Source of the DNA: Leadbetterella lacunae
Lineage (GTDB): Bacteria > Bacteroidota > Bacteroidia > Cytophagales > Spirosomataceae
NCBI RefSeq assembly: GCF_042649125.1
Contig: NZ_JBHRYQ010000001.1
Location: 4,154,001-4,218,000 of the forward strand
Length of the DNA: 64,000 bases
Direction: 5' to 3'
The position numbers were made by a program, and so were the translations under genes. Below the pieces are notes generated by a model, which saw only the letters and a list, made by a program, of their open reading frames with translations, ran no database searches and had not been told where the DNA came from. This document shows, in pieces, positions 36,154 to 46,500 of the stretch (within the stretch, counting starts at the first letter, position 1; each line of letters begins with the position of its first letter).

Positions 36154-37143
36154 TCAATCTTGATTTTTATCTACCCAATCTTTAATTTTCATTTGTTGAT
36201 AAAATGCTTCTTTAAGGTCATTCTCATTCCATATTAAATTCTCTAATATGATCACCGAAGTTTTGGTGGCAGGGTAAAAATAATTTAAGGTAATAAAACC
36301 CGCCGCATAACCCGTATGGCCTATTTCTACATGTTTTAGGTTTCTACTTATCCGGATGCCATAGCCGTAGTCTACTTCTCCCATTAATTTGTGGTTTTGT
36401 ATCGAATAGCCGGTGGTCATGGCCGTGTAAGTTTCAGGTTTTAGGAGTTTGCCAAGGTGCAAGAGTCTATTCCATTTAAGCAAATCGCTGGCAGTAGAAA
36501 TCATTAAGCCTCCTGCCACATATTTATCTGAAAAATCTTTAGGTTGTTCTATCAAATCCCCTTTTTCATTTCTAATAATTCCTACAACTAAATCGGTCTT
36601 TATACCAGTTGCAGAGGTGTTTTTTAGGCCTATTTCATTAAAAAACGTTTGGCTTATTTCGGCAAAAGGCTTTTGATATATTTTTTCTAAAATAATCGAT
36701 AGTAAATGGTATCCGTAATCAGAATAGGCAAATGAAGTGCCTGTTTCAAAAGTTTTTGGGCCTTCCGGACCGCTGATGCCATGCTTGTGAGAAAGTAAGT
36801 GCTTTATTTTAACGTCCGCGTATGCAAAGTCCGGAATGAATTTAATTACACTGTCTTCTACCGAAAGTAGCCCATTATCAGCAGCTCTTAATACCTGCAC
36901 TGCGGTTATTTGCTTGCTCAAAGAGCCAAGGAAGAACTTATCTTTTTTGTTTAAAACTTGGTTTGTAGAAACATCCGTAAATCCTTGTGCTTTAAAATAT
37001 TTTATTTTCTTGTTTTTTGCAATTAATACTACGCCACTAAAAGGCTTAGGGGTACTTGAATACAAGATTTTGTCTAATTCTTCTTTTTGTGGAAATGCAG
37101 CAAATGAGCTTAAAAAAAGGAATAAGAGTGTGATTTTTTTCAT
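36154..37143 (-). CDS. Serine hydrolase of the class C beta-lactamase family
   Basis: This 329-residue protein has a signal peptide (about 1-17, ending FAAFPQ) and the beta-lactamase class C/D-alanyl-D-alanine carboxypeptidase fold: SLSK as the catalytic SxxK (about residues 73-76), 'YSDYGYHLLSIIL' as the YxN-like motif (YSD), and 'GHTGYAAG' as the third motif. Such proteins hydrolyse peptides or esters at the cell envelope. Neighbouring on the same strand is a class A beta-lactamase, separated by 80 bases. A beta-lactamase role is not proved. Confidence 0.87.
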   Translation of the reverse strand: MKKITLLFLFLSSFAAFPQKEELDKILYSSTPKPFSGVVLIAKNKKIKYFKAQGFTDVSTNQVLNKKDKFFLGSLSKQITAVQVLRAADNGLLSVEDSVIKFIPDFAYADVKIKHLLSHKHGISGPEGPKTFETGTSFAYSDYGYHLLSIILEKIYQKPFAEISQTFFNEIGLKNTSATGIKTDLVVGIIRNEKGDLIEQPKDFSDKYVAGGLMISTASDLLKWNRLLHLGKLLKPETYTAMTTGYSIQNHKLMGEVDYGYGIRISRNLKHVEIGHTGYAAGFITLNYFYPATKTSVIILENLIWNENDLKEAFYQQMKIKDWVDKNQD

Positions 37144-37222
37144 TTATAAAATTTGTTTTCATGCTAAAATTAAGCTCACAAAAGTACAAGTTTTATAAAG
37201 CCTATCACTTGAGAAAGTAATA

Positions 37223-38119
37223 TTAATTTTGAGCCAAAAAAAAGTCGTAGGTAGTCTTGCTTATTTGGGCAATCAACTCCTCGTTTGTCTGCATGTCTTC
37301 TTTGCTATCTTTGATATACACCACAATCACAAATTTCTTGTTTTTACTAATACTCACCACACCAACGTCGTTTATGGCTGCGGTTATGTTCATTTTATTA
37401 GTGGCAGAAGTTCCGGTTTTGTGTGCTACCGGTATATTTTTCGGCAATAGGCCTTTTATCCGATTTGGGCCAGTGGGGCTATCGACCATCATTTTGGTCA
37501 GCATTAGCGTGCTTTTTTTTGATAACAATTTTCCTTTAATCAGTTTTTCTAAAAGCTCGATTGTGGCCAAGGGAGTGGTCCAGTTTTCGTATTGAACCTT
37601 CCAGTCTTTATGCATTTGGGCTTCATTAGCCGCTATGTTGATGTTTTTGATGTTTTCTTTTTGATAAAAATTGTGAACCGCCACTGTGCCACCCACAAGC
37701 TTAAAAAGTATGTCGCAGGCGTTATTGTCGCTTTGTTCCACAGCATATTTAAGTAATTGGGCTACTGTTAATTCTACGCCTCCTTTTGGGTATTTTTGGG
37801 CTATAGGACTCCACGTGTCGGGTATTAAATCTTTGCTGTTTATTCTAATTTTTTGATTGATTGGAATCACATTTCTGTCTACATCGTTTAAAACCTTTAT
37901 GGCTAAGTGGAGTTTAAAAACGCTTTGCATCGGGTAGTGTTTTGAACCGTTTATAGTCCAGATGTCTTCGGTTCTGAGGTCTTTTATTGCCACACCTACC
38001 GTAGCTTTTTTGCCATCAATAAGTTTTAGGATTTTCGTTTCTAATACTTTGTCTTTTTTGGAGCATCCCGCCAATAGCAAAAAAGCGGCGAATGTTAAAA
38101 AACGTTTTAACACAGTCAT
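37223..38119 (-). CDS. Class A beta-lactamase (A2-like)
   Basis: The start is set at 38119 because it gives a good lipoprotein signal peptide (MTVLKRFLTFAAFLLLAGC, cysteine 19); the frame extends 33 codons further back without signal character. The 298-residue protein shows the class A motifs: SxxK at Ser66-Val-Phe-Lys69, SDN in 'VEQSDNNACDILFK', and KTG in 'VAHKTGTSATNKMNI'. The probable Glu166 lies in 'ANEAQMHKDW', a pattern of the A2 subclass with Bacteroidota enzymes. It would hydrolyse beta-lactams in the periplasm. It could be a resident chromosomal enzyme. Confidence 0.87.
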   Translation of the reverse strand: MTVLKRFLTFAAFLLLAGCSKKDKVLETKILKLIDGKKATVGVAIKDLRTEDIWTINGSKHYPMQSVFKLHLAIKVLNDVDRNVIPINQKIRINSKDLIPDTWSPIAQKYPKGGVELTVAQLLKYAVEQSDNNACDILFKLVGGTVAVHNFYQKENIKNINIAANEAQMHKDWKVQYENWTTPLATIELLEKLIKGKLLSKKSTLMLTKMMVDSPTGPNRIKGLLPKNIPVAHKTGTSATNKMNITAAINDVGVVSISKNKKFVIVVYIKDSKEDMQTNEELIAQISKTTYDFFLAQN

Positions 38120-38339
38120 AGGTTTATTAGGGTAAGGGTGTTGTTCTAATTCTTTAATATTGAGCGAATTTGCTAAAGAATAGAGACTTAATTTTACGAA
38201 AAAAGTTTCATAAAACATGCACGTACTTCAAAAAAATCGTAGGCTGTCCGGGACTGTTAAGCTGATTTTGTCAAAAATATAGACCTTTTTCGGCATAATT
38301 TTTTAAACAAAAAATCTACTGCTGGGTTTTTACTATCAA

Positions 38340-38615
38340 ATGGAATTAAACGAATTAGAAAAAGATAGAATTATAGAAATGGCATGGGAAGATCGAACGA
38401 CTTTCGATGCCATAAAGGCTCAGTTTGGACTAAAGGAGCAAGAGGTTATTGAGCTAATGCGGTTAAATCAAAGTCCGCAGGCATTTAAGCGGTGGCGAAG
38501 AAGAGTTTCTGGTAGAAAAACAAAACATGAGAAGCTCAGGTCTGAGGAGGTAGATAGGTTTAAGTGTACCCGCCAAAGGCAGATTTCTCATAACAAAGTC
38601 AGTAAGAGGTCTTAA
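38340..38615 (+). CDS. TIGR03643 family protein
   Basis: This 91-residue protein starts 'MELNELEKDRIIEMAWEDRTTFDAIKAQFGLKEQEVIELMR', diagnostic of TIGR03643/DUF2805, with the conserved 'SFKRWRRRVSGRKTKH' equivalent (AFKRWRRRVSGRKTKH) and a basic tail. The family is small and helix-turn-helix-like, role unknown. Its stop codon lies inside the terminator hairpin at 38601-38632. The gene is divergent from the beta-lactamase. Confidence 0.88.
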   Translation: MELNELEKDRIIEMAWEDRTTFDAIKAQFGLKEQEVIELMRLNQSPQAFKRWRRRVSGRKTKHEKLRSEEVDRFKCTRQRQISHNKVSKRS

Positions 38616-38636
38616 TTTTAGGACCTCTTACTTTTT
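38601..38636 (+). terminator. Strong terminator overlapping the TIGR03643 stop codon
   Basis: AGTAAGAGGTC pairs perfectly with GACCTCTTACT across ten bases, followed by five T. The TAA stop at 38613-38615 lies in the loop. Confidence 0.9.
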
Positions 38637-38641
38637 ATTGT

Positions 38642-39094
38642 TTAAACTCCAAACTGAGTCAAATGGTGGTCTAGGTGCTTATAAAACATATTATTCCACT
38701 CATTTGCGGTGAGCGGACCAAACGAGTTTGAGTCTTTACCTTCAAAGTGTGCTTTCCCAAGTGAAACTGTTTTTTTTATGTAGTCTTCTAACCTCTTTTT
38801 TTCTGTTTCAAACACACGTTCGTTTTTAATTAAAAAAGCAGGAGCCGTTTGGCTGTTTTTCTTATAAGGTTTTTCAGAAACAACCGTGTTTTTAACCATC
38901 AATTTTAACATAAACTTCACAAATGCATTTGGCTGAGGATGAATGTTATCATACGCCATTTCGTAAGTTACGTTGCAGTGTGCCAGCATTTGGTCTACAC
39001 TCATTTTGCCCCACAAAGGCTGGGTTTCGGGAGTAAGCTTATCTACTCTTGCCATCACTTGATTGGCTACTTTTTCGTCAAAAATATTTTCCAT
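38642..39094 (-). CDS. DUF1569 (DinB-like) protein
   Basis: This 150-residue protein carries 'KLTPETQPLWGKMSVDQMLAHCNVTYEMAYD', the DUF1569 signature, and a C-terminal 'SFGPLTANEWNNMFYKHLDHHLTQFGV' with the HxxxH-type metal ligands of DinB-superfamily four-helix bundles. Function is unknown, with possible thiol-transfer roles for the superfamily. It is divergent from the GH30 gene. Confidence 0.85.
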   Translation of the reverse strand: MENIFDEKVANQVMARVDKLTPETQPLWGKMSVDQMLAHCNVTYEMAYDNIHPQPNAFVKFMLKLMVKNTVVSEKPYKKNSQTAPAFLIKNERVFETEKKRLEDYIKKTVSLGKAHFEGKDSNSFGPLTANEWNNMFYKHLDHHLTQFGV

Positions 39095-39164
39095 ATATAG
39101 TGTTATTTGCTTTAAAATTAGCAGTTTTGTTTCAAAGTTTCAGCCAATTCACTATTATTTTACC

Positions 39165-40589
39165 ATGAAGGATATTTTAAAGTCTTACGCACAGCTATTC
39201 ACATTATCAATTTGTTTTTTGGTTTTATTGGGGTGTAAGGCCCAAGAGGTGCCGGTTATTCCAAATACTCCACCTGTGGTTATTGACCCAAACCTGCCAA
39301 ACGATAAAATTTGGATTACCAGTAAAGATGGGACGCAGAAACTAAGTGCGACTTCTGCCATAAAATTTCCTGCCGACCTCGTTATAGAAAGTGATTTTTC
39401 GCCTTTACAAACGATAGATGGCTTTGGTTTTACGCTTACACAAGGCAGTGCAGAGGCACTAAGTGTTTTGTCTGCAACCCAGAGGGCTGCGTTTTTTAAG
39501 AAAGCCTTCGTAGATGACGGCATTTCGGTTTTAAGAATCAGTGTGGGAGCCTCAGATTTGAGCAATTCGGTATACACATATTCTCCTTTATCTAATGATT
39601 TCACCATGGAACATTTCTCTTTTAATGGTCCTGACAAGCAGTTTTTATTTCCCATTCTCAATGAGATATTGGCCTTAAAACCAGACATTAAAATATTGGC
39701 TACACCGTGGACTGCACCCGTTTGGATGAAGACTAATAATTCGTATGTAGGCGGAAAATTAAAACCCGAAAACTATGAAGTTTATGGACAATACCTGGTG
39801 AAATATATTCAGGAAATGGAAAAGTTAGGTTTTAAGATTTGGGCATTGACGCCACAAAACGAACCTGAAAATCCTAATAACGAGCCAAGTATGTTGATGG
39901 CGGCGGCAGAGCAAGTGGAGTTTGTAAATAAAGCTTTGGGGCCTTTGTTTCAAAAAAATAATATCAAAACTAAAATCATCGCGTTTGACCATAATTGTGA
40001 CCATCCCGAGTATCCAATATATGTCTTAAATAACAGCAGTTTTGTTTCGGGAGCGGCGTTTCATTTGTATGGCGGAGATATCAAAGCCATGAGCGAGGTG
40101 CATGACAAAACACAAAAAGATGTATATTTTACGGAGCAATTTACGAGTTCAAAAGGTGATTTTGGAGGAGATTTGGCATGGCACATGCAAAACGTGGTGA
40201 TAGGAAGCACAAACAATTGGGCAAAGGCGGTGCTAGAATGGAATTTTGCAACTGACGAAAAATTTGGACCTAAAACTTCGGGTGGCTGCTCGGAATGCCT
40301 GGGAGCAGTAACTGTAAAAAGTAACGGTGAGCTCATTTTTAATGTTTCGTATTATATCATTGCCCAAATTGCAAAATTTGTGAGCCCGGGAGCGGTACGG
40401 ATAAAATTAAAGCAAGCCAGCGATATACCGCAAGTAGTGTTTAAAAACCCGGACGGGAGCATTGCAGTATTGGTATTAAATAACTCCAATTCTACTCGGA
40501 AAATAAGGTTTAGCACGCAAAGCCCTGACTACAGTTATCAATTAAGAGCAGGGGAAGTGGGCACTATTTTTATTCCAGCTTCCAAGTAA
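39165..40589 (+). CDS. Glycoside hydrolase family 30 lipoprotein
   Basis: The start is set at 39165 (MKDILKSYAQLF), which gives a lipoprotein signal (LVLLGC); frames upstream run into the DUF1569 promoter without signal character. The 474-residue protein is a GH30 enzyme, with 'IDGFGFTLTQGSAEALS', 'LRISVGASD', 'TPQNEPENP' (acid/base Glu) and 'VYFTEQFTSSKGDF' (nucleophile Glu), and a C-terminal beta-sandwich domain. Family members include glucosylceramidases and beta-1,6-glucanases. Here a beta-glucanase or glucosidase role is likely, but the subfamily was not resolved. It converges with the giant T9SS gene. Confidence 0.92.
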   Translation: MKDILKSYAQLFTLSICFLVLLGCKAQEVPVIPNTPPVVIDPNLPNDKIWITSKDGTQKLSATSAIKFPADLVIESDFSPLQTIDGFGFTLTQGSAEALSVLSATQRAAFFKKAFVDDGISVLRISVGASDLSNSVYTYSPLSNDFTMEHFSFNGPDKQFLFPILNEILALKPDIKILATPWTAPVWMKTNNSYVGGKLKPENYEVYGQYLVKYIQEMEKLGFKIWALTPQNEPENPNNEPSMLMAAAEQVEFVNKALGPLFQKNNIKTKIIAFDHNCDHPEYPIYVLNNSSFVSGAAFHLYGGDIKAMSEVHDKTQKDVYFTEQFTSSKGDFGGDLAWHMQNVVIGSTNNWAKAVLEWNFATDEKFGPKTSGGCSECLGAVTVKSNGELIFNVSYYIIAQIAKFVSPGAVRIKLKQASDIPQVVFKNPDGSIAVLVLNNSNSTRKIRFSTQSPDYSYQLRAGEVGTIFIPASK

Positions 40590-40594
40590 AAGTA

Positions 40595-43500
40595 TTAGTA
40601 AATCAATATTTTGGTAGAGCATTTTTGAAGGTTGTTGTTTAAGCCTGAAATGGTATAAATGCCTGAGTTTGTAGAAGCAGATATTTTAATATAGTCTTCT
40701 TTTGTTTCAAAGCCTTGTATAAATACCTGGCGTCCGAGTATATCTTGAATTTTCAAGGTTTTTGGGTCCGCTTCGGGGAAGTAAAGCTTAATTTCGCTAT
40801 GATTTCTGCTCGGATTTCCAATAGCCATACATTTTAGTTTTTTTGGTTGCCATACTACTTCTACTTCGTTTAGTTTCATTTTTATTTGATTCCCATAGTC
40901 GTAGCTTAGTCCATAGATATTTTTGTCATTAAATGGTTTGCTATCTGTTAGTATTAGGCTAGAGGTTGGCAGCTTAAATGTTTTTAATGAAAAATATTCT
41001 GTGTCAAACGACTTTTTAGATATCTGATAGCTTCCATTTGACAAGTCATTATTTTGATCGATTTTTAGCTCCGGGTTTTCCTTGATTTCAGCTGAAAGCG
41101 TAGCATTTGGAACCACGGCGTCCCATAATAAATACTCGCCCGAACCAGCCACTTGGGCTTCTAAATACGAGAAATTAACGTCTTCTGTATTTTGCCAAAA
41201 CCCATGATCTATTAGCCAATAGCTATTTTCCAACGGGTTGTTTGTAAGTTCACAGTCTTGGTTTGGCCCTATGTAGTGTATGAGGGCAGTTTCGAACGCA
41301 AATGTGTTTTTTATTGTCTTGAAAGAATCGATTTCCTGATTTGACATAAAAAACCGAATAGAAATAGGGCTTTTAAAAGGCTTTTCGGTTTGTAAATTAA
41401 AGTGTCTTGGATAAAACTCTGTATTGTTTTGGTCTTTAAAATAGGTGTTTTCTGTTAAAGCATAACTGATTTTAGTTTTACCCAAAAACTGACCGTTTGT
41501 GTTTATTCGTATTACTACTTTTCCTTCTTTGGTATAAAAATCTCTCCAAGCGGTACTTGCTTCAAGGTTTTGGCTTAGTTCATTGCATGCCAATGTGTTA
41601 GTGGGTTCGTAACAGGTTTTTTGTATCATGGTTACTTTTACTTTGTCACTAAAGCAGGCGTTTTCGCTGATGCTTGCAGCATAAAATACCTGAGGAGATA
41701 TTTCAGAAGACTTTAACACAAAAAAGTCTTCGGTGGGGTCGTCATCCCTTAAGTCTTTGAACCAATAAATAGATTGGGGTTCTGATTTTAGAATTTTTAT
41801 GGGATCGCTATATTTGCAAAAACTGTACACAGTATCCAGTTTTGGTTTTTCAGGAGATTCGTTTACTTCTATGGTAACTTTTTGACGTGGGCTTACACAG
41901 CTGTTTTGGTCGGTGAAATCTATCCAATATTCAAAATTTCCGGCCTCCAAAAACTTCGGTGTTCCTGTAAGAGAAATACTGTCTTTTTGGCCTAAGTACC
42001 ACTTTGTGCCATTTGCTAAACCAAGTTTTAGATTGTCTTTTAATTCAAATTGGCAAACCTCAAATTGCTTATTCTGACTCAGAGTTGGTAATGGATTTAC
42101 CACTACTTGGAAGTTATCAGAATACCGAATGCAGGTGCTGCTTTCTTTTGTAGTAAATGCAAATCGAAGTCTATATGTGCCTGTTTTTAAGTTATCTATT
42201 GATTCTCCTTCACTTTCAGAAAGTGTAGTTATTTGTGTTTCATAGCTTGAGCCGTCTTTTAGTTGCCATTCTATTTGGGCGTAATCACCTATAAAAGTTG
42301 ATTTCAAATCGTTGAAAGTTACCGAGCTACCTGCACAAAAAGTCAAGTCGCTAATGCCAGGGAGAACTTCATTTACAAAAAGACGTGCTTCGCTTGAGAT
42401 TTCGGTTCTTTCTTGGTCTTTAACTATACACCTAAACAAACTCAAATGCGGGTGTAATTCATCACCCACATCGGGTATTTTGTAGTTTTTGTCATTAGCA
42501 CCTTCTATGTTTCTAAATCCTACGTCGCTTGGTGTTTTTATTTGCCATTGGTAAGTAATCGGGTAGTCGCTTTCTGCTTTTATTGAAAATGTCACCGTAT
42601 TGCCGTTGCAGTTTGTTTGGTCGCTTGGGTTAGTTTTGATGGTTAAAATCGGCAATATTTCCGATTCTATATATAACCTTGGCCCTTCACATCCAAATGC
42701 ACTTGTTTGACTTACATAATGGTCATATTGGTCCACTTTGGTATATCTGGGCGATTCCTCTTTAAATGTCCTACCTGTTCTTGAAGAATACCATTTGAGG
42801 TTTTCGCCATTTGCCGTAAAAACTAATTCAGTGCCTTCTTTTACCGAACTTGGGGTGGTATTAAACGGATATGGTGCTTCCGGGTGGATTTTGACAGGAA
42901 CCGTAACTAGCTCGCTCGAACAGCCCGCTTTGTTTTCTATTCTATAAAATAGCACAAAATCTCCGGGTGTTTCGGTGTCTATTTTAGGCTGAGACTTGTA
43001 TTCGGTAGACAGTTCGGAGTTTTCTAAATACCAAAAGTCATCGTATTGTTTGTCAAGAAAAAGCTCCAGTTTGGGCGATTTGTCTCCTTGGCAAAATTCA
43101 AAACTTTTTGGGTCAGGTGTGGGAGGGAACTCTCCGACAGTAACAGTACTTAAATCAGTATTTTCTACGCAAGTTCCTGCTGTATTTTCAAATAAAACGG
43201 AGCATCTGTATTGCATTTCGTTTTCTATGCCGAGGTCTCTAATTCTTAAATGCAGCGTTTCGCTTCCTATTATTTGGTGGTTGTCTTGGAGGTTCGTCCA
43301 CTCGGTGTTTGTTCCTGGCCTCGACTGCCAATTTATACTAAGTGGCGTGCCCGATATGCGGTGTGTAGTGTTTAAGTTAAATTCCAAAAGTTGTCCGAGG
43401 CATTTCTTTTGGTTATCAAGTCTGCCGTCAAGTTTGTTGGCCCACAAGGTTGCATTGGCACTAGTTAGGGTTGCAAAATCGTCTTTTAGTATACATCTAA

Positions 43501-46500
43501 ACAAAGTTCCATCAGGATTTTCGTCGTTCCCGATGCTCCTTACTTTTAGTGTTTCAGTATCAAAGTTTTCTATGTACCTACTTTCACTATTTAAATCTGA
43601 AAAATCAGGTTCATTCTGTCTTTTTCTTTGCCAAAGATATTTTATTTCACCTGCCCCTTTTGCTTCTATTTCAAAAGTAGCCAAGTTGCCGGCACAGTTT
43701 CTAAATTCTTCGGTTTGACTGTTTATTGCCAACTGAGCCAATATTTCAGCTTCTATTTTTAGGCGAGGGCTTTCACAAATGCCAATGGTTTGACTTACGT
43801 AATAAGTATACATTCCCACGTCATTTCGAGTTGGGTTAGTAGTTTCTGCTATTCCGCCTACTTCTGATGTATACCATTTTAAGTTTTGTCCATCGGCTGT
43901 AAAAAGTAATGGGTTAGGAAATAATACAGAGGCAGGAGTAGTAGAAATAGGCTTTGGTATCCCCGGCAATACGTTGATATTAAAGCTTTTACTTTCACTC
44001 CCGCAAAATTGCGAACATGTAGCTGAATAAGATGTGTTTGTAATAGGTGTGACGGTAATGTTTTCTCCGAAACTTCCATTTGACCACACTACCTCTGACT
44101 TGCACCCTGAAGCAGTTAAGGTTATTTGATTTCCTTCACAAATGGTGCTGTCCGTGAAATTTTGTTCGAAATTCACCGAAGGAAACATCCATATTTCCAG
44201 GGGGGCGGAGTATGCTTTTTTACATGAGCTTAATTCACAATCTATTATTGCTCTTAGAAATACCTTTGTGGTTTCTTTTACATTTTCTGCAACGAAGTTA
44301 AATGACGATGCGGTGCCAACCGTTTCCCAGTTAGAAGAACTTTGGGAACTCGACGTATAGTTTTTTTGCCATGTAATTTCACAAGGCGAAACCCCGCCAA
44401 TTATATTAGAAGTCAGTTGTGTGTTTAGGCCAAAACACAAGGAATCAACCGAAGTTTCTATTTCTATTTGAGGGTCGGGGTTTATTTTTATTTCGCTTAT
44501 GTTTGAAGATAAAAATGAAGTGCACGAGTCGCTCACTATTCTTCTAAAACATGTGCTTACGCTTAGTGCAGACGGATTAAATGACAAACCAGTTTCGTTC
44601 GCAATCGTCACCCAATTAGGAGAGTTTGTATTGCAATTTTCTGACATTTGCCAAAATACTTTTATGTTTTTTCCTCCTGTTGGGTCTATTAAGCTATTGA
44701 TAACCCCAGGGTTAAAACCTGCACAGTTTATTGTAGTATTTGTGGAGATTTCTCCGGCAATCAATGGCGATATTACTTCAATTTTTAAAATGTTACTTGT
44801 TCCTGAACTACAAAGTTCGCCTTTACAAATAGCGGATATTTCAAAGCTTTCATTTGCTATGAGTTTAACTTCTACCCCTTTTTCTCCATTTGACCAGACT
44901 ATTTCGCCTTCGCAAGTTGTTGCATTTAAGATTATTTCTTCATTTTGGCAGAAAGTAGTTTTATTAACCGAAACGACTGGAGCGGTAGTTTGAAAGGGTA
45001 TGACCTCAACAAGTAGACTATCAACAGACCATGATTCACAATTTTCAGTTAAGCATTTTGCTTTATAATAAGTAGATGCTGTGGGGCTAACCGTTATTTG
45101 GTTTCCTAATTCTGCATTTGACCAGATAATTTGTCCATTACAAGCAGATGCTTTTAAGATAGCACTTTGACCCAAACAAACTGTGGTATTTCCTTCTAAG
45201 GTCGGTACTTCAGGAATGACTACGGTTAGTTTACGCCCAGACGATGAGGTATTTATTATGCATGTGCCACTTTCAGAAGTCTCAAAAACTATTCTGTTTC
45301 TATAATATCCTTCGTTTTCTTTTCTGATTTCTGCAAACGAATAAATCGAATCACCTCCAGATTCTAAGTCGCTCCATGAACCAGATGTTCCTACTCTATA
45401 TTGCCATTGCGAAGTATTTATATTTCCGGTTATTTCGTATGAGGCTAAATCGTAAGTGAGTGGTTGCCCTTCGCACACAGTCGTACTCGCGTTTGAGCCC
45501 TCAACTGAATTGACAAAAAGACTTGCAACCTCAGAAAATACCTCGCAATCAGCAGAACTAAGTTTTACTCGATATTCACTTAAATGTGGATTTTCTGAAT
45601 CTCCGGAGTTTCCTATTTTAAGATTTAAATTTGTTTCTCCTATAATATCTGTAAAGTCCGTTTCTAAAGGGGTTTTTCTCTGCCAAATAACTGAGGTGTA
45701 GTTTGTAGCTGTAATGCTAAAATTTGCCACATTGGTTTTGCACTTTATTACATTTTGTGGTTGTTGTAGTATCGTTATTTTGTTTGTTTTTTCTAAAACT
45801 ACCAACGTGTCTTTAATACATCCCTCAGCGTCAGAAACTTTGATTTGATATTCGCCTTCAGCTAAATTCAGGAACTCACCCGATGGGATTGATTCTTCTG
45901 AGTTTATACTAAAACTAAAAGGCTCTATGCCTGTTTCAGGATTAATTTTTATGCTTCCAGAGTTTTGGTCACCGCATAATGGAGGTGTTGCTATAATATC
46001 TAACTCTAAGCTCGGCTTAAGTGATATTTCAATTGCTTTTCTTTCAGATTCACAGTACAAATCGTCTTTTTGGGCTAAATATGATACATAAATAGTTTGC
46101 GGATTTTGGATATTTTGTATAGTGAAACTTTCTCCTGTAGCTAAGTTAAAGCCGGTATATGGGTCTTGCCACCAATTAAATGCTCCAGCTGTAAAATCTC
46201 CACTTGCGTATAACGTGGCGTTTTGGCCTAAACATACCGACACGTTTTGTGTAGTTATTTCATTTTTTATTTCTGGAATGAGTGAATTGATATTAACTTC
46301 ATTTTCTATAGAGCAAAATCCTTTTTGTACTTTTAGGGTATATAATCCGGGCGATTGTACGGTAAAATTGCCTTCTGAGTTTTCTGATATTTCTTTTTCA
46401 TCCAAATACAGTTGGTAAGAAATTGGTAAATCTTCTGATTCAATATGTGTTAGTAGGCTGTAAATAATTGCCTCGCTATTAAAGTTTCCAGTTTCACAAA

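Noticed and set aside
42996..43718. A 240-codon open frame on the plus strand inside the giant gene
   Set aside because: It is antisense to the strongly protein-like T9SS gene, has no domain or start context, and is a frame shadow caused by the composition of the opposite gene.
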